Shown here one piece after another: positions 16,663 to 25,495 of a stretch of DNA of 64,000 bases (its first letter is position 1; every line of letters starts with the position of its first letter). The stretch is from DATFJT01 sp965230755 (GTDB lineage Bacteria; Bacteroidota; Bacteroidia; Chitinophagales; Saprospiraceae), in the NCBI GenBank assembly GCA_965230755.1, contig CBDDLT010000007.1, forward strand, positions 6,346 through 70,345. The letters run 5' to 3'. The notes below the pieces were generated by a model. It was not told where the DNA came from, made no database searches, and was given only the letters and a program-made list of their open reading frames with translations. Both the position numbers and the translations under genes were made by a program.

Positions 16663-19600
16663 ATGTTACAACAAAATATATACTTGACTAGTAGGCTTTT
16701 GAAGATGCTTATCTCATTAGTTTTTCCAGTTGTAATTTTGGTTGAAGGACTGTCTGCTCAGAACTGCGGGACGATGCCTGAGATAGTCGCCGAGTGGAAT
16801 TTCGACTCCAAGAATGGGGACTGTAATGGTGCAGATGGTGAAACTAAAACTACCCCTAGTTTGAAGCAGAATGATCGGTTTTATTGTCCCAACACTAATG
16901 CAGGTTGTGCAGGGGCTAGACTTGGTTCTCAGGGACATTCAAATACAACTTTTTTCAACGGTGCGATTTGTCTTCTTGGGTTCTTTGATACAGAGGAGTC
17001 TGTGGATAGCAAAGGAGGCTGCCCTTTTGACGATCAGTCTACAGTTTTCGATCCTGAACAATGTAATAATCTATATTTGGAATATACCATTCCAAAAGGT
17101 ACAACAGGTTGCTTAACGGGATTCGATGTAACAATAATGCAAAAGCAATTTGATGGTAGCACGGTGTTTTTTGAGAAACAAGGAGTTGCGATCAAGAAAA
17201 ATGGAGTACTAGTTTACCAGGATGATCAGACCATTACAGCAAGTCAAATTAACGATAAAACTTCTTTCGTTTTCACAGGTGGAGATTTATGTTCAGATGG
17301 AAGCAGTGATGTAACCTTTACTGTACTTTTCGGATTGGTTCATCTTTTGACGGAGCCTGGAAAAGTTAGTACTGCTGGCTATGACAATATCATTTTATAC
17401 GGGACTTGCGGGGGGCCGTCTTCTCCAGGTGTGGAGGTGACACAAGCTACTTGCCTGGAAACAGGACCGGCTAATAATGGAATGCTAACCTTGCGTAATT
17501 TCGATCCCAATGCTCGTTTTGATTTTAATTCTGGAACTAGTTATTCAGGTTCAGCTACTTATGGAACAGCAAATATGATTCCCGGTGATGGCATTATTGC
17601 TGATACTTTGGTGGACAATGGGATGCCTAGAGATTTTACCATTCGCATTTTCAACGCTGATGGGTGTTATACTGATCTTTTTGCTACAATTCCGCCTGTA
17701 AATTGCCCTAAGCCAGAGATTCCATGTACCGCTCCATCGGGGATGAAAATATCTACAACTCTCGCGACTTGTACTGGTGATGTGGCAAATGCTGATGCTG
17801 AAATCAATGTTACAAATGTTATTGAAGGAGATCGTGCAGCTTATTCAATTGGTAATTCTTTTTCTGGGGATGATTATAATTCAGCTTCGTCAATTAATTC
17901 TGGTGGTATTACCTTTAGTGGATTGGCCAATCCTACAGGATCACAGATTTATACGGTAAGAACTTATAATGGAGCAGATGATTGTTATACTGATCGTTTG
18001 GTCATTTTGGAGGACGCAGATTGTGGACCCTGTTCCAATTCTTTGGTTGAGATTATTAATTCTGGTGCCAATGACCCTGATTCTGCTCCAGGGAATGGAG
18101 AAGTTAGCGAGGATGATGCTTTAACTTTTGAGATATGTCGCAGTGATGAAATGATTGATATCGAATTAAGTAAAACTGTAAGCCCAAGTTCAGGTATGGC
18201 AGGAATTACAGATTTTGTTTGGACTATCACTGTACAAAATACGGGCACAATGACTGCAACCAATGTTCAGATAAAGGATCTGCTGCCTGAAGAATCGTTG
18301 GCTTTAACATCCAGCAACCCATCCATTGGAACATTTGGACTTAGTGCAGGTTGGTTGGTTGGAGATTTGGCAGCAGGTGCTACTGCAACCTTAGAGCTTC
18401 ATACTACGGCAACGGATATAGGAATTTTTGAAAACTGCGTGGAACTAGTTAGTGCAAGTCCGGATAATGACCCGGATTCTACTCCTGATAATAACCTTTT
18501 GGCGGAAGATGATCAAGATTGCGAATCTATTACTGTAACGGGGATACCTCCTCCAACAGTTGAGAAGGAATTTAGCCCTGAACTTGTTAAGACTGGTGTG
18601 GCATTTCAAATGTCAATTAAGATACAAAATAATCATACCGAACCAATTACGTTACAATCTGATTTAATAGATATGTTACCCAATAACGGTGGGGCAGGTC
18701 AGATGGAAGTGGCAAGTGTACCGAATATAGTAAGTGATGTAACTGGGGTTATAGCATTAGCTGGAGCTACAGATGTAACCATTCCAGCAGGGTCAACCTT
18801 GTTACCTGGATTTTCAGTAATTCAGGTGGATGTTATTGTTAACGAAGATGGAGAGTATTGTAATCGCATTGAAGCTGGTGATCTTGAAACAGATGCGGGT
18901 AATAATGCTCTCGCTACAGAAATTTGTATGGTGGCCAAATCTACTTATGTGATGGCGCCAATCTTACAAAAATCTTTTGATCCGGCTGTCACTGAAGTAG
19001 GAGAAGAGACTATTTTAACCATTTCTATTGACAATAGAAATAGTAGTGATTTTACACTTCTGCAAGATTTTGTGGATGACTTTCCTATAGGAATGATTGC
19101 GACTGGAGGTGCTTGTAGCGGATTCTGTGCGGGTTTAGCTCCTTTGAATGCTGGAGATGAGACCTTGATTCTTTTACAAGGTACAACTATTCCACCCGGG
19201 ATCAGTTCTATTTCGGTACCCGTGACCTCTAATCAAGAAGGAATATTGTGCAACAGAATACCTATCAATGCAATGATTGTGGAGGCCGAGGGGGTTATGG
19301 TCCCCAATGAAGGTATTGCTGAATCTTGTGCTACTTTTACCAATACACCTTGTACAGATATTAGCAGTCTTAGTCTAACCATTGAAGAGTCTGGACCATA
19401 TTATGCAGGAGACACTGTTACTGTTCGAACTTCAGCTACAGGTACGGATGCTTTTACGATCTATGAATTTTTCGTGACCGGAGGTAATTTAATTAATTCA
19501 GGGGCATCTCCTGCGAGATGGATATTGCCAGCGACAGAAGGAGACTTTGATGTGCTAAGTAATTTGGATAATAGTGCAACAGGTCATGGTACATGTTTAG

Positions 19601-22179
19601 ATAATGAGACTACTAGAATTAGTGTAGAATTAAACGAAGATTGCGTGCCAGGAGTATGTCCTACTTGTCCTTCTGGATTATCCGGTGCATGTGAAGAACT
19701 AGGATCATGGGATTTTTGTGTTGATGAGGGAGTAGACTGTTTACGACCAAGTGATAATAGTTATGAGACTCAGAATACATGTGCCGATATCGACATAGAT
19801 ATGCCGAATATAACAGATGATAACTGGTCATGTGTATATATTGGTAATGGAGAGTGTGGAGAAAGAACAATATGTTTTCCTGCAGATGCTCCATCAGATT
19901 TTGAAATAGAAGCGACACCAACTAATTCTGGAGAACGAGTAGATGTATATGGATTTGCATTTCATGCAATAGTTAAGGATTCTGTTTGGGAAACGAATGA
20001 TAATGATAATCCTAAGTGCAATAGATATCCACAAGAATTTACTGTGGTCGTTACAGAAGAGGGCAATACCTTAACTCAAGGAGTAGACTATACAGTTAGT
20101 GATTTGAGTGCGCCGTTAAATGCATGGAAGGAATATGAGATTACCTTTACACCAGCTAGACAATTTACAAATACGAATCCAAGTGGAGATGATAATAGGA
20201 TAGTAGTTTCAGTTGAAGGGGCCAATTTTGTTGGTACAGGAGTCTGCGATAATGATGAGATATATGAAATGTCATGTGCAAGATTCCTGGGATGCTGTGA
20301 AACATCGACCTGTGATCTGACCGCCTCAGGATCAGCAACAGCATGTGACGATGAGGGGACTGGAGATCCAGATGATGATACCTTTACAGTAACTTTGAAT
20401 CCTACAGGCAGTGGGTTAGGGAGTACATATAGTGTAAGTGGAGATATCACAGCAAACAATGTATCATATGGATCAGCACAGCAAGTAGGCGGTAGTTTCC
20501 CGATCAGTGGCGGTAATTTAACGATTACGATTACAGATGATGCGACTGGGACTTGTCAAATAATAGATGAAGAAATTTTGGCTCCAAGTCCTTGTAGTAC
20601 TTGCGTTCCAGGGGTATGCCCAACTTGTCCAAATGGATTGTCTGGTGCATGTGAGGAATTGGGTTCATGGGATTTTTGTGTAGATGAAGGCGTAGACTGT
20701 TTACGACCAAGTGATAATAGCTATGAGACTCAGAATACATGTGCCGATATCGACATAGATATGCCGAATATAACAGATGATAACTGGTCATGTGTATATA
20801 TCGGAGATGGAGAATGTGGAGAGAGAACGATATGTTTTCCTGCGGATGCTCCATCAGATTTTGAAATAGAAGCGACACCTACAAATAGTGGAGATCGTGT
20901 AGATGTTTATGGATTTGCATTTCATGCTATTGTAAAAGACGAAGTATGGGAGACGAATAATAACAATAATCCAAAGTGTAACAGATATCCACAAGAATTT
21001 ACTGTGGTCGTTACAGAAGAGGGCAATACCTTAACTCAAGGAGTAGACTATACAGTTAGTGATTTGAGTGCGCCGTTAAATGTATGGAAGGAATATGAGA
21101 TTACTTTTACACCAGCTAGACAATTTACAAATACGAATCCAAGTGGAGATGATAATAGGATAGTAGTTTCAGTTGAAGGGGCCAATTTTGTTGGTACAGG
21201 AGTCTGCGATAATGATGAGATATATGAAATGTCATGCGCAAGATTCCTGGGATGCTGTGAAACATCGACCTGTGATCTGACCGCCTCAGGATCAGCAACA
21301 GCATGTGATGATGAGGGAACAGGAGATCCAAGCGATGATACCTTTACGGTAACTCTAAATCCTATAGGAAGTGGATTGGGAAGTACTTACAGTGTAAGTG
21401 GAGATATCACAGCAAACAATGTATCATATGGATCAGCACAGCAAGTAGGCGGTAGTTTCCCAATCAGTGGCGGTAATTTAACGATTACGATTACAGATGA
21501 TGCGACAGGAACCTGTCAACTGGTGGACGAAGTAATCGTTGCGCCTTCACCATGTAGTACATGTAATCTAACTGCTTCTGGTTCTACAACGAATTGCGAT
21601 GATGAAAATACTTCTGATGAAAACGATGACACTTTTACCGTCACTTTAAATCCAACCGGAAGTGGATTGGGTAGCACCTATAGTGTGAGTGGAGATATTA
21701 CGATGAGTAATGTATCGTATGGATCAGCACAGCAAGTAGGTGGAATCTTTTTGATCAGTGATGGAGATTTGACAATTACGATAACGGATGATGCAACAGG
21801 TACTTGTCAATTGGTCGATGAGATTATTGTGGCCCCTTCACCTTGTAGTATGGCATGTCCTCCGAATGAACACACGATTTGCGATGATGATTCTAATTCT
21901 GCTCAATTAATGGCCGATCCAGGTTATACTAATTATATCTGGTATGAATATGATGAAGTCAATATGGTACGAGGAGTACAAGTAGGAACTGGTCAGATTT
22001 TGACGGTAGTTGGAAGCGATGTAGGCACAGCGGGATCTAGACAATGCTATGTTTATTCAGCTGATGGATTTGATGGATGTCCATTTGAACTTTGTTGCCC
22101 GGTCTGTGTAATAACAGAGGAGTGTTGTCCTGCTTCAAATTGCCATGGAGTTCAAGTCGAAATAAGAAATAATAACTAG
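16663..22179 (+). CDS. Large Cys-rich secreted protein with DUF11 domains and internal 320-residue repeats
   Basis: 1838 residues. The signal peptide ends near VEGLSAQ (about 33). An N-terminal Cys-rich domain runs to about 247. Two copies of the 100-residue Cys-bounded module shared with the kelch protein follow (bases 17407-17706 and 17725-18024). Next come three DUF11-like domains (starting near IDIELSKTVSPSSG, PTVEKEFSPELVKTG and APILQKSFDPAVTEVG), then a repeat block A1-B1-A2-B2-B3 (bases 19642-21852), then a Cys-rich tail ending VQVEIRNNN. A is about 223 residues and B 97. There is no recognisable T9SS domain. An adhesin or extracellular-matrix role is inferred from architecture only. 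Confidence 0.85.
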   Translation: MLQQNIYLTSRLLKMLISLVFPVVILVEGLSAQNCGTMPEIVAEWNFDSKNGDCNGADGETKTTPSLKQNDRFYCPNTNAGCAGARLGSQGHSNTTFFNGAICLLGFFDTEESVDSKGGCPFDDQSTVFDPEQCNNLYLEYTIPKGTTGCLTGFDVTIMQKQFDGSTVFFEKQGVAIKKNGVLVYQDDQTITASQINDKTSFVFTGGDLCSDGSSDVTFTVLFGLVHLLTEPGKVSTAGYDNIILYGTCGGPSSPGVEVTQATCLETGPANNGMLTLRNFDPNARFDFNSGTSYSGSATYGTANMIPGDGIIADTLVDNGMPRDFTIRIFNADGCYTDLFATIPPVNCPKPEIPCTAPSGMKISTTLATCTGDVANADAEINVTNVIEGDRAAYSIGNSFSGDDYNSASSINSGGITFSGLANPTGSQIYTVRTYNGADDCYTDRLVILEDADCGPCSNSLVEIINSGANDPDSAPGNGEVSEDDALTFEICRSDEMIDIELSKTVSPSSGMAGITDFVWTITVQNTGTMTATNVQIKDLLPEESLALTSSNPSIGTFGLSAGWLVGDLAAGATATLELHTTATDIGIFENCVELVSASPDNDPDSTPDNNLLAEDDQDCESITVTGIPPPTVEKEFSPELVKTGVAFQMSIKIQNNHTEPITLQSDLIDMLPNNGGAGQMEVASVPNIVSDVTGVIALAGATDVTIPAGSTLLPGFSVIQVDVIVNEDGEYCNRIEAGDLETDAGNNALATEICMVAKSTYVMAPILQKSFDPAVTEVGEETILTISIDNRNSSDFTLLQDFVDDFPIGMIATGGACSGFCAGLAPLNAGDETLILLQGTTIPPGISSISVPVTSNQEGILCNRIPINAMIVEAEGVMVPNEGIAESCATFTNTPCTDISSLSLTIEESGPYYAGDTVTVRTSATGTDAFTIYEFFVTGGNLINSGASPARWILPATEGDFDVLSNLDNSATGHGTCLDNETTRISVELNEDCVPGVCPTCPSGLSGACEELGSWDFCVDEGVDCLRPSDNSYETQNTCADIDIDMPNITDDNWSCVYIGNGECGERTICFPADAPSDFEIEATPTNSGERVDVYGFAFHAIVKDSVWETNDNDNPKCNRYPQEFTVVVTEEGNTLTQGVDYTVSDLSAPLNAWKEYEITFTPARQFTNTNPSGDDNRIVVSVEGANFVGTGVCDNDEIYEMSCARFLGCCETSTCDLTASGSATACDDEGTGDPDDDTFTVTLNPTGSGLGSTYSVSGDITANNVSYGSAQQVGGSFPISGGNLTITITDDATGTCQIIDEEILAPSPCSTCVPGVCPTCPNGLSGACEELGSWDFCVDEGVDCLRPSDNSYETQNTCADIDIDMPNITDDNWSCVYIGDGECGERTICFPADAPSDFEIEATPTNSGDRVDVYGFAFHAIVKDEVWETNNNNNPKCNRYPQEFTVVVTEEGNTLTQGVDYTVSDLSAPLNVWKEYEITFTPARQFTNTNPSGDDNRIVVSVEGANFVGTGVCDNDEIYEMSCARFLGCCETSTCDLTASGSATACDDEGTGDPSDDTFTVTLNPIGSGLGSTYSVSGDITANNVSYGSAQQVGGSFPISGGNLTITITDDATGTCQLVDEVIVAPSPCSTCNLTASGSTTNCDDENTSDENDDTFTVTLNPTGSGLGSTYSVSGDITMSNVSYGSAQQVGGIFLISDGDLTITITDDATGTCQLVDEIIVAPSPCSMACPPNEHTICDDDSNSAQLMADPGYTNYIWYEYDEVNMVRGVQVGTGQILTVVGSDVGTAGSRQCYVYSADGFDGCPFELCCPVCVITEECCPASNCHGVQVEIRNNN
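19642..20601 (+). repeat. Internal tandem repeat, copy 1 (A1-B1)
   Basis: 960 bases in frame, encoding 320 residues from the Cys of CVPGVCPTC. Copy 2 begins at exactly +960. In the 300 bases 20041-20340 versus 21001-21300 I count three differences, while 19861-20040 versus 20821-21000 is far more diverged, mostly at synonymous sites. Confidence 0.93.
20602..21561 (+). repeat. Internal tandem repeat, copy 2 (A2-B2)
   Basis: Second 960-base copy, in phase with copy 1. Its B part (21271-21561) is also the parent of the third, partial copy directly downstream. Confidence 0.93.
21562..21852 (+). repeat. Third partial copy of the repeat (B3, 97 residues)
   Basis: 291 bases coding a third copy of the B module (CNLTASGST ... 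IVAPSPCS), offset by exactly 291 from B2. It is more diverged in DNA than B1 and B2 are from each other, so it is the older duplicate. Confidence 0.9.
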
Positions 22180-22207
22180 AATAAAATTTACGCTTTTTAT
22201 CAAATCA

Positions 22208-22233
22208 AACCCGTCGCAGTTATGCGACGGGTT
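22208..22233. terminator. Hairpin after the large Cys-rich protein gene
   Basis: An 11-base perfect stem (AACCCGTCGCA / TGCGACGGGTT) with loop GTTA starts 28 bases after the stop. It is GC-rich in an AT-rich gap, so it probably forms in RNA. There is no T-run on the plus strand, so termination efficiency is uncertain. Confidence 0.6.
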
Positions 22234-22317
22234 ATAATGTATCAATTAAATAATGGATAGATAGGTTTTAGCATATACATAAACATTCTAGATAAACTGT
22301 TTTTGAATATTGAACAG

Positions 22318-22330
22318 ACATTGACAATGT
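22318..22330. promoter_or_regulatory. Perfect 13-base palindrome upstream of the beta-propeller gene
   Basis: ACATTG-A-CAATGT, a perfect inverted repeat around a single base, lies 72 bases before the ATG at 22402. The size and position suit a dimeric regulator site. No regulator can be named. Confidence 0.3.
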
Positions 22331-22401
22331 AAGTCATAATCGTGCTACATCTAATTCCAAAATAGCTTTCATTCTGTAAACATCAATTTAATTATAACCA
22401 A

Positions 22402-24648
22402 ATGAAAATAATTAATCTATTAGTATTTTTTTATCTGCTATTTACACTTCAAACTCTTGATGCTCAGTCTTTTGATTGGATACAAGACATTTCCGGTGAA
22501 AGACTAAAAAATATAGAGAGTATAACCACGGATGAAGTAGGCAACATTTATATTTTAGGAAATATTTATGGTCTAACAGAGTTTGATAGTAACGCCATAA
22601 GCCTCACTCCGACAGGCATCATTGACATGTACTTTGCAAAATTTGATCAACATGGAAAATTTATTTGGGTGAAACAAGTGGGTGCAAGTCTTTTGGTCAA
22701 GGGTTATACCATAAAAGTTAATTCTGAGGGCAATCTAATAATAAGTGGAACTGCTAGAGGTAGTGTTGATTTCGACCCGAATCCAAGTACTGCTCATATA
22801 GTCAATTCTACATCCCTAATTTTTGCATTAAAACTTAATTCTGAAGGAGAATTTATTTGGGTTAAATATATTGAAGGAGAAATAAATGAGTCACCGGAAA
22901 TGATCCTGGATGATTCCGATAATATCTATATGAGGGGCTATGTTCGTAGTGGAACGGATATGAATCCAGACCCTGAAATAAGTAATAATCTTTTTGGTGG
23001 TGCTTTGCACAATATATATATCAGTAAATGGGACGATTCAGGCAACTATCAATGGGCAAATTACATAAGTCCTACAGAACAAAATCATACTCATACCGGT
23101 GCGATAGCTATAGATACAGAAGGGAACGTGTACAATATGGGATATTTTGAAAATGTTGTTGATTTCGATGTCAGCACTGGAGGAATTTCTACTCTAAGTA
23201 GTTCGGGCTCTTGGGATATCGTTATCTCCAAATACACAGAGGATGGTGATTTTATTTGGGCGAAGCAAATAGGAGGGCCTGGTCGAGATAGAGGAACGAG
23301 TTTTTTTGTGCACGATGACAAACTATATTTAAGTGGTAGCTTTTCAAATTCTGCAGATATCGACCCTAGCCCGAACAATACTTTTGAACTACATTCAAGT
23401 GGTGGAACAGACTTGTTCTTTGCTTGCATGGATCTTGATGGAGAATTAATTTGGGCAAGGCAATTAGCGAGTACGGATGATACTAATGGTATAATGGCCA
23501 TAAACAAACAAAATGAAATACTTTTATATGGTACATTTAAAGGTGAGATTGATATTGATCCTAGTCCGTTGTTGTCGGAGACTTTATTTTCTCAGAGTGC
23601 GACAGATCTTTACTTAGTGACTTTTGACATTGAAGGTCAATTTAAGTCTGCTTTCAATTTCGGAGGAGAGAATAATCAATCACATCAAGTCTTTGAGGTC
23701 GATGGTTTTGGCAACGTTTATATGTCAGGTAAATATCAAACTTCAGCATCCTTCCAGACGGAAGAAGGTTTCGTTCCATTAAGTTCATTAGGATCTGATG
23801 ATAATTTTATTTTGAAGTTGGCCAGTGCAGCACCATCATGTTCCTATGAACTTATTGATTTCGAAGATTTTGAAGAGGGTTGGGGTCTATGGAATGATGG
23901 TGGTGGTGATTGTATGAGAGATGACAATGACTACGCCGAAAATTTGGTAGTTGATGGCGTATTAACAGGTGGAGATTATAATGTTCGTTTAAGAGATAAC
24001 TCCTCTGGATCTGATATGTATACGGATGATATTGATTTGAGTTCCTATGAGGAGATACAGCTGACATTTACTTTTGTTACTGAGTCCATGGAATTAGAAG
24101 AAGATTTTTTCTTAGAGCTTTCTCCTGATGGGGATACCGATGACTATCTAGAAATTGGACACTGGATAAGTGGTGTTGATTTTGAAAACGGAACATATTA
24201 TACTGTCGAAGTGACATTCAATGATAAAACACAATTTACAGATGAGACTAGATTGCGATTTCGTTGTGATGCATCTTCTAACGGTGATAAGGTCTTCATT
24301 GATTATGTTCGTATAGCTGGTTGTAAATCCATGGTTGCAATGAATTTAGTAGAGTCAAATTCTGAAAACGACTTGATTACTCAATATCATCAAAATAGTC
24401 GTGTCGATGAATTGGAATTATTTCCGAATCCAAGTCAAGGAGAACTTAATCTCAAGCTAAAATCGGAAGAAGATATAAGCTCGAATCAAATAATTATATT
24501 TAATGAAGCAGGACATGTAGTAAGATATTTTGAAAATATTGATTTGGATGTCCCAATTAAGTTGTTTGATTTAGACCCTGGTCTCTATCTATTGCTACTT
24601 TCAAATGACGCTTATAAGTCATCACAAACATTTATTATTACTAGATAA
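22402..24648 (+). CDS. T9SS-exported beta-propeller (SBBP-like) protein
   Basis: 748 residues. The signal peptide ends near LQTLDAQ (about 22). Repeated blades of about 50-60 residues fill about 30-480 (for example GNIYILGNIYG, GNLIISGTARGSVDFDPNPS, DKLYLSGSFSNSADIDPSPN), as in seven-bladed SBBP proteins. A second beta domain (about 480-640) resembles a jelly-roll binding module (FEDFEEGWGLWNDGG). The last 75 residues form a type A T9SS sorting domain: ELFPNPSQGELNLKL, then FNEAGHVV and DLDPGLYLLLL. Export to the cell surface through T9SS is therefore expected. It is separate from the upstream gene by a 222-base gap with a hairpin. Confidence 0.88.
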   Translation: MKIINLLVFFYLLFTLQTLDAQSFDWIQDISGERLKNIESITTDEVGNIYILGNIYGLTEFDSNAISLTPTGIIDMYFAKFDQHGKFIWVKQVGASLLVKGYTIKVNSEGNLIISGTARGSVDFDPNPSTAHIVNSTSLIFALKLNSEGEFIWVKYIEGEINESPEMILDDSDNIYMRGYVRSGTDMNPDPEISNNLFGGALHNIYISKWDDSGNYQWANYISPTEQNHTHTGAIAIDTEGNVYNMGYFENVVDFDVSTGGISTLSSSGSWDIVISKYTEDGDFIWAKQIGGPGRDRGTSFFVHDDKLYLSGSFSNSADIDPSPNNTFELHSSGGTDLFFACMDLDGELIWARQLASTDDTNGIMAINKQNEILLYGTFKGEIDIDPSPLLSETLFSQSATDLYLVTFDIEGQFKSAFNFGGENNQSHQVFEVDGFGNVYMSGKYQTSASFQTEEGFVPLSSLGSDDNFILKLASAAPSCSYELIDFEDFEEGWGLWNDGGGDCMRDDNDYAENLVVDGVLTGGDYNVRLRDNSSGSDMYTDDIDLSSYEEIQLTFTFVTESMELEEDFFLELSPDGDTDDYLEIGHWISGVDFENGTYYTVEVTFNDKTQFTDETRLRFRCDASSNGDKVFIDYVRIAGCKSMVAMNLVESNSENDLITQYHQNSRVDELELFPNPSQGELNLKLKSEEDISSNQIIIFNEAGHVVRYFENIDLDVPIKLFDLDPGLYLLLLSNDAYKSSQTFIITR

Positions 24649-24802
24649 ATGTGGGATTTATGATCAAGCATATTAAACGTTAAAATAAAGAATTGATCAA
24701 TTTTTAGTCAGAAGTATTTTATGATTCTAGATCTTGGCTAATCGTTGAGGACCCTCCAAAAGGAAGGTCAAAGGAGACTTATTTATTACTTACAAGAGAT
24801 AC

Positions 24803-25480
24803 TCAATTAACCAGCGCATACTCCACAATATTCGCTCCCATCTGCAGTGCCTGCTGCCGTTTCTCTGGAGTATCATTGTGCACCTCTTCATCTTCCCAGC
24901 CATCGCCAAGATCGGATTCATAGCTGTAGAAACATATCAGATTGCCTTTCCAGATTAGGCCAAATCCTTGTGCGGGTTTTTCATCATGCTTGTGAATCTT
25001 AGGCAAGCCGCTTGAGAACTTAAACTCCTGATCATAGATCTCATGGTCGAATGGAAGTTCGATAAAGCTAAGCTCTGGAAAGACCTTTTTCATAGCAATT
25101 CTAATATAGGGGTCCATGCCATAATTATCATCGATATGCAGAAATCCACCTGAAATCAAATAAGTTCTTAAATTTTCTGCCTCAGAATCACTAAAGACGA
25201 CATTGCCATGACCGGTCATGTGCAAAAAAGGATAATTGAAAAGTTCTGCACTTCCGACTTCAACGGTGGCATAGTTGTGATCGAAGTCCGTTCCAAGACT
25301 TTGATTACAGAAAACTGCCAGATTCGGTAGGGCAGTGGGATTGGCATACCAGTCACCGCCTCCATTGTATTTAAGAAGGGCTAATTGATCTTTTTCCTGT
25401 CCCTTAGCAAGATTCAATTGAATCATGAATAGACCAATAAAAAACAAGTAATTTAACAGATTTCGATGTCTTGGCATCAT
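24803..25480 (-). CDS. DUF4159 domain-containing exported protein
   Basis: About 225 residues. A signal peptide ends near NLAKGQ, and the rest matches DUF4159: YNGGGDWYANPTALPNL, FLHMTGHGNVVFSDSEAENL, GGFLHIDDNYGMDP. The fold is thought to resemble a glutamine-amidotransferase-like Rossmann domain; activity is unknown. In many genomes DUF4159 proteins sit near MoxR/VWA operons; here it follows sucA, 15 bases after the sucA stop if the ATG at 25480 is used. A GTG at 25489 would add three residues. Weak inverted repeats occur in the 154-base convergent gap downstream. Confidence 0.88.
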   Translation of the reverse strand: MMPRHRNLLNYLFFIGLFMIQLNLAKGQEKDQLALLKYNGGGDWYANPTALPNLAVFCNQSLGTDFDHNYATVEVGSAELFNYPFLHMTGHGNVVFSDSEAENLRTYLISGGFLHIDDNYGMDPYIRIAMKKVFPELSFIELPFDHEIYDQEFKFSSGLPKIHKHDEKPAQGFGLIWKGNLICFYSYESDLGDGWEDEEVHNDTPEKRQQALQMGANIVEYALVN

Positions 25481-25495
25481 CCAATTCACAGTTTT

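Noticed and set aside
19661..20878. Minus-strand open frames repeated in the large Cys-rich gene
   Set aside because: They recur only because the underlying coding repeat recurs; His/Tyr/Leu-rich shadow translations without motifs.
19642..21852. Possible CRISPR-like or mobile repeat
   Set aside because: Repeat units are 960 and 291 bases, in frame and coding; no spacers, no transposase and no terminal inverted repeats.
15134..22179. Possible frameshift splitting one giant secreted gene into two
   Set aside because: The second gene has its own ATG and signal peptide after a 38-base gap, and the first ends at the end of a DUF11 domain.
23091..23507. 138-codon minus-strand open frame
   Set aside because: Antisense to the beta-propeller repeats; no start context or domain.
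24750..24769. Imperfect hairpin GACCCTCC-AAAA-GGAAGGTC in the convergent gap after the beta-propeller gene
   Set aside because: One internal mismatch and no T-run on either strand, so not called as a terminator.
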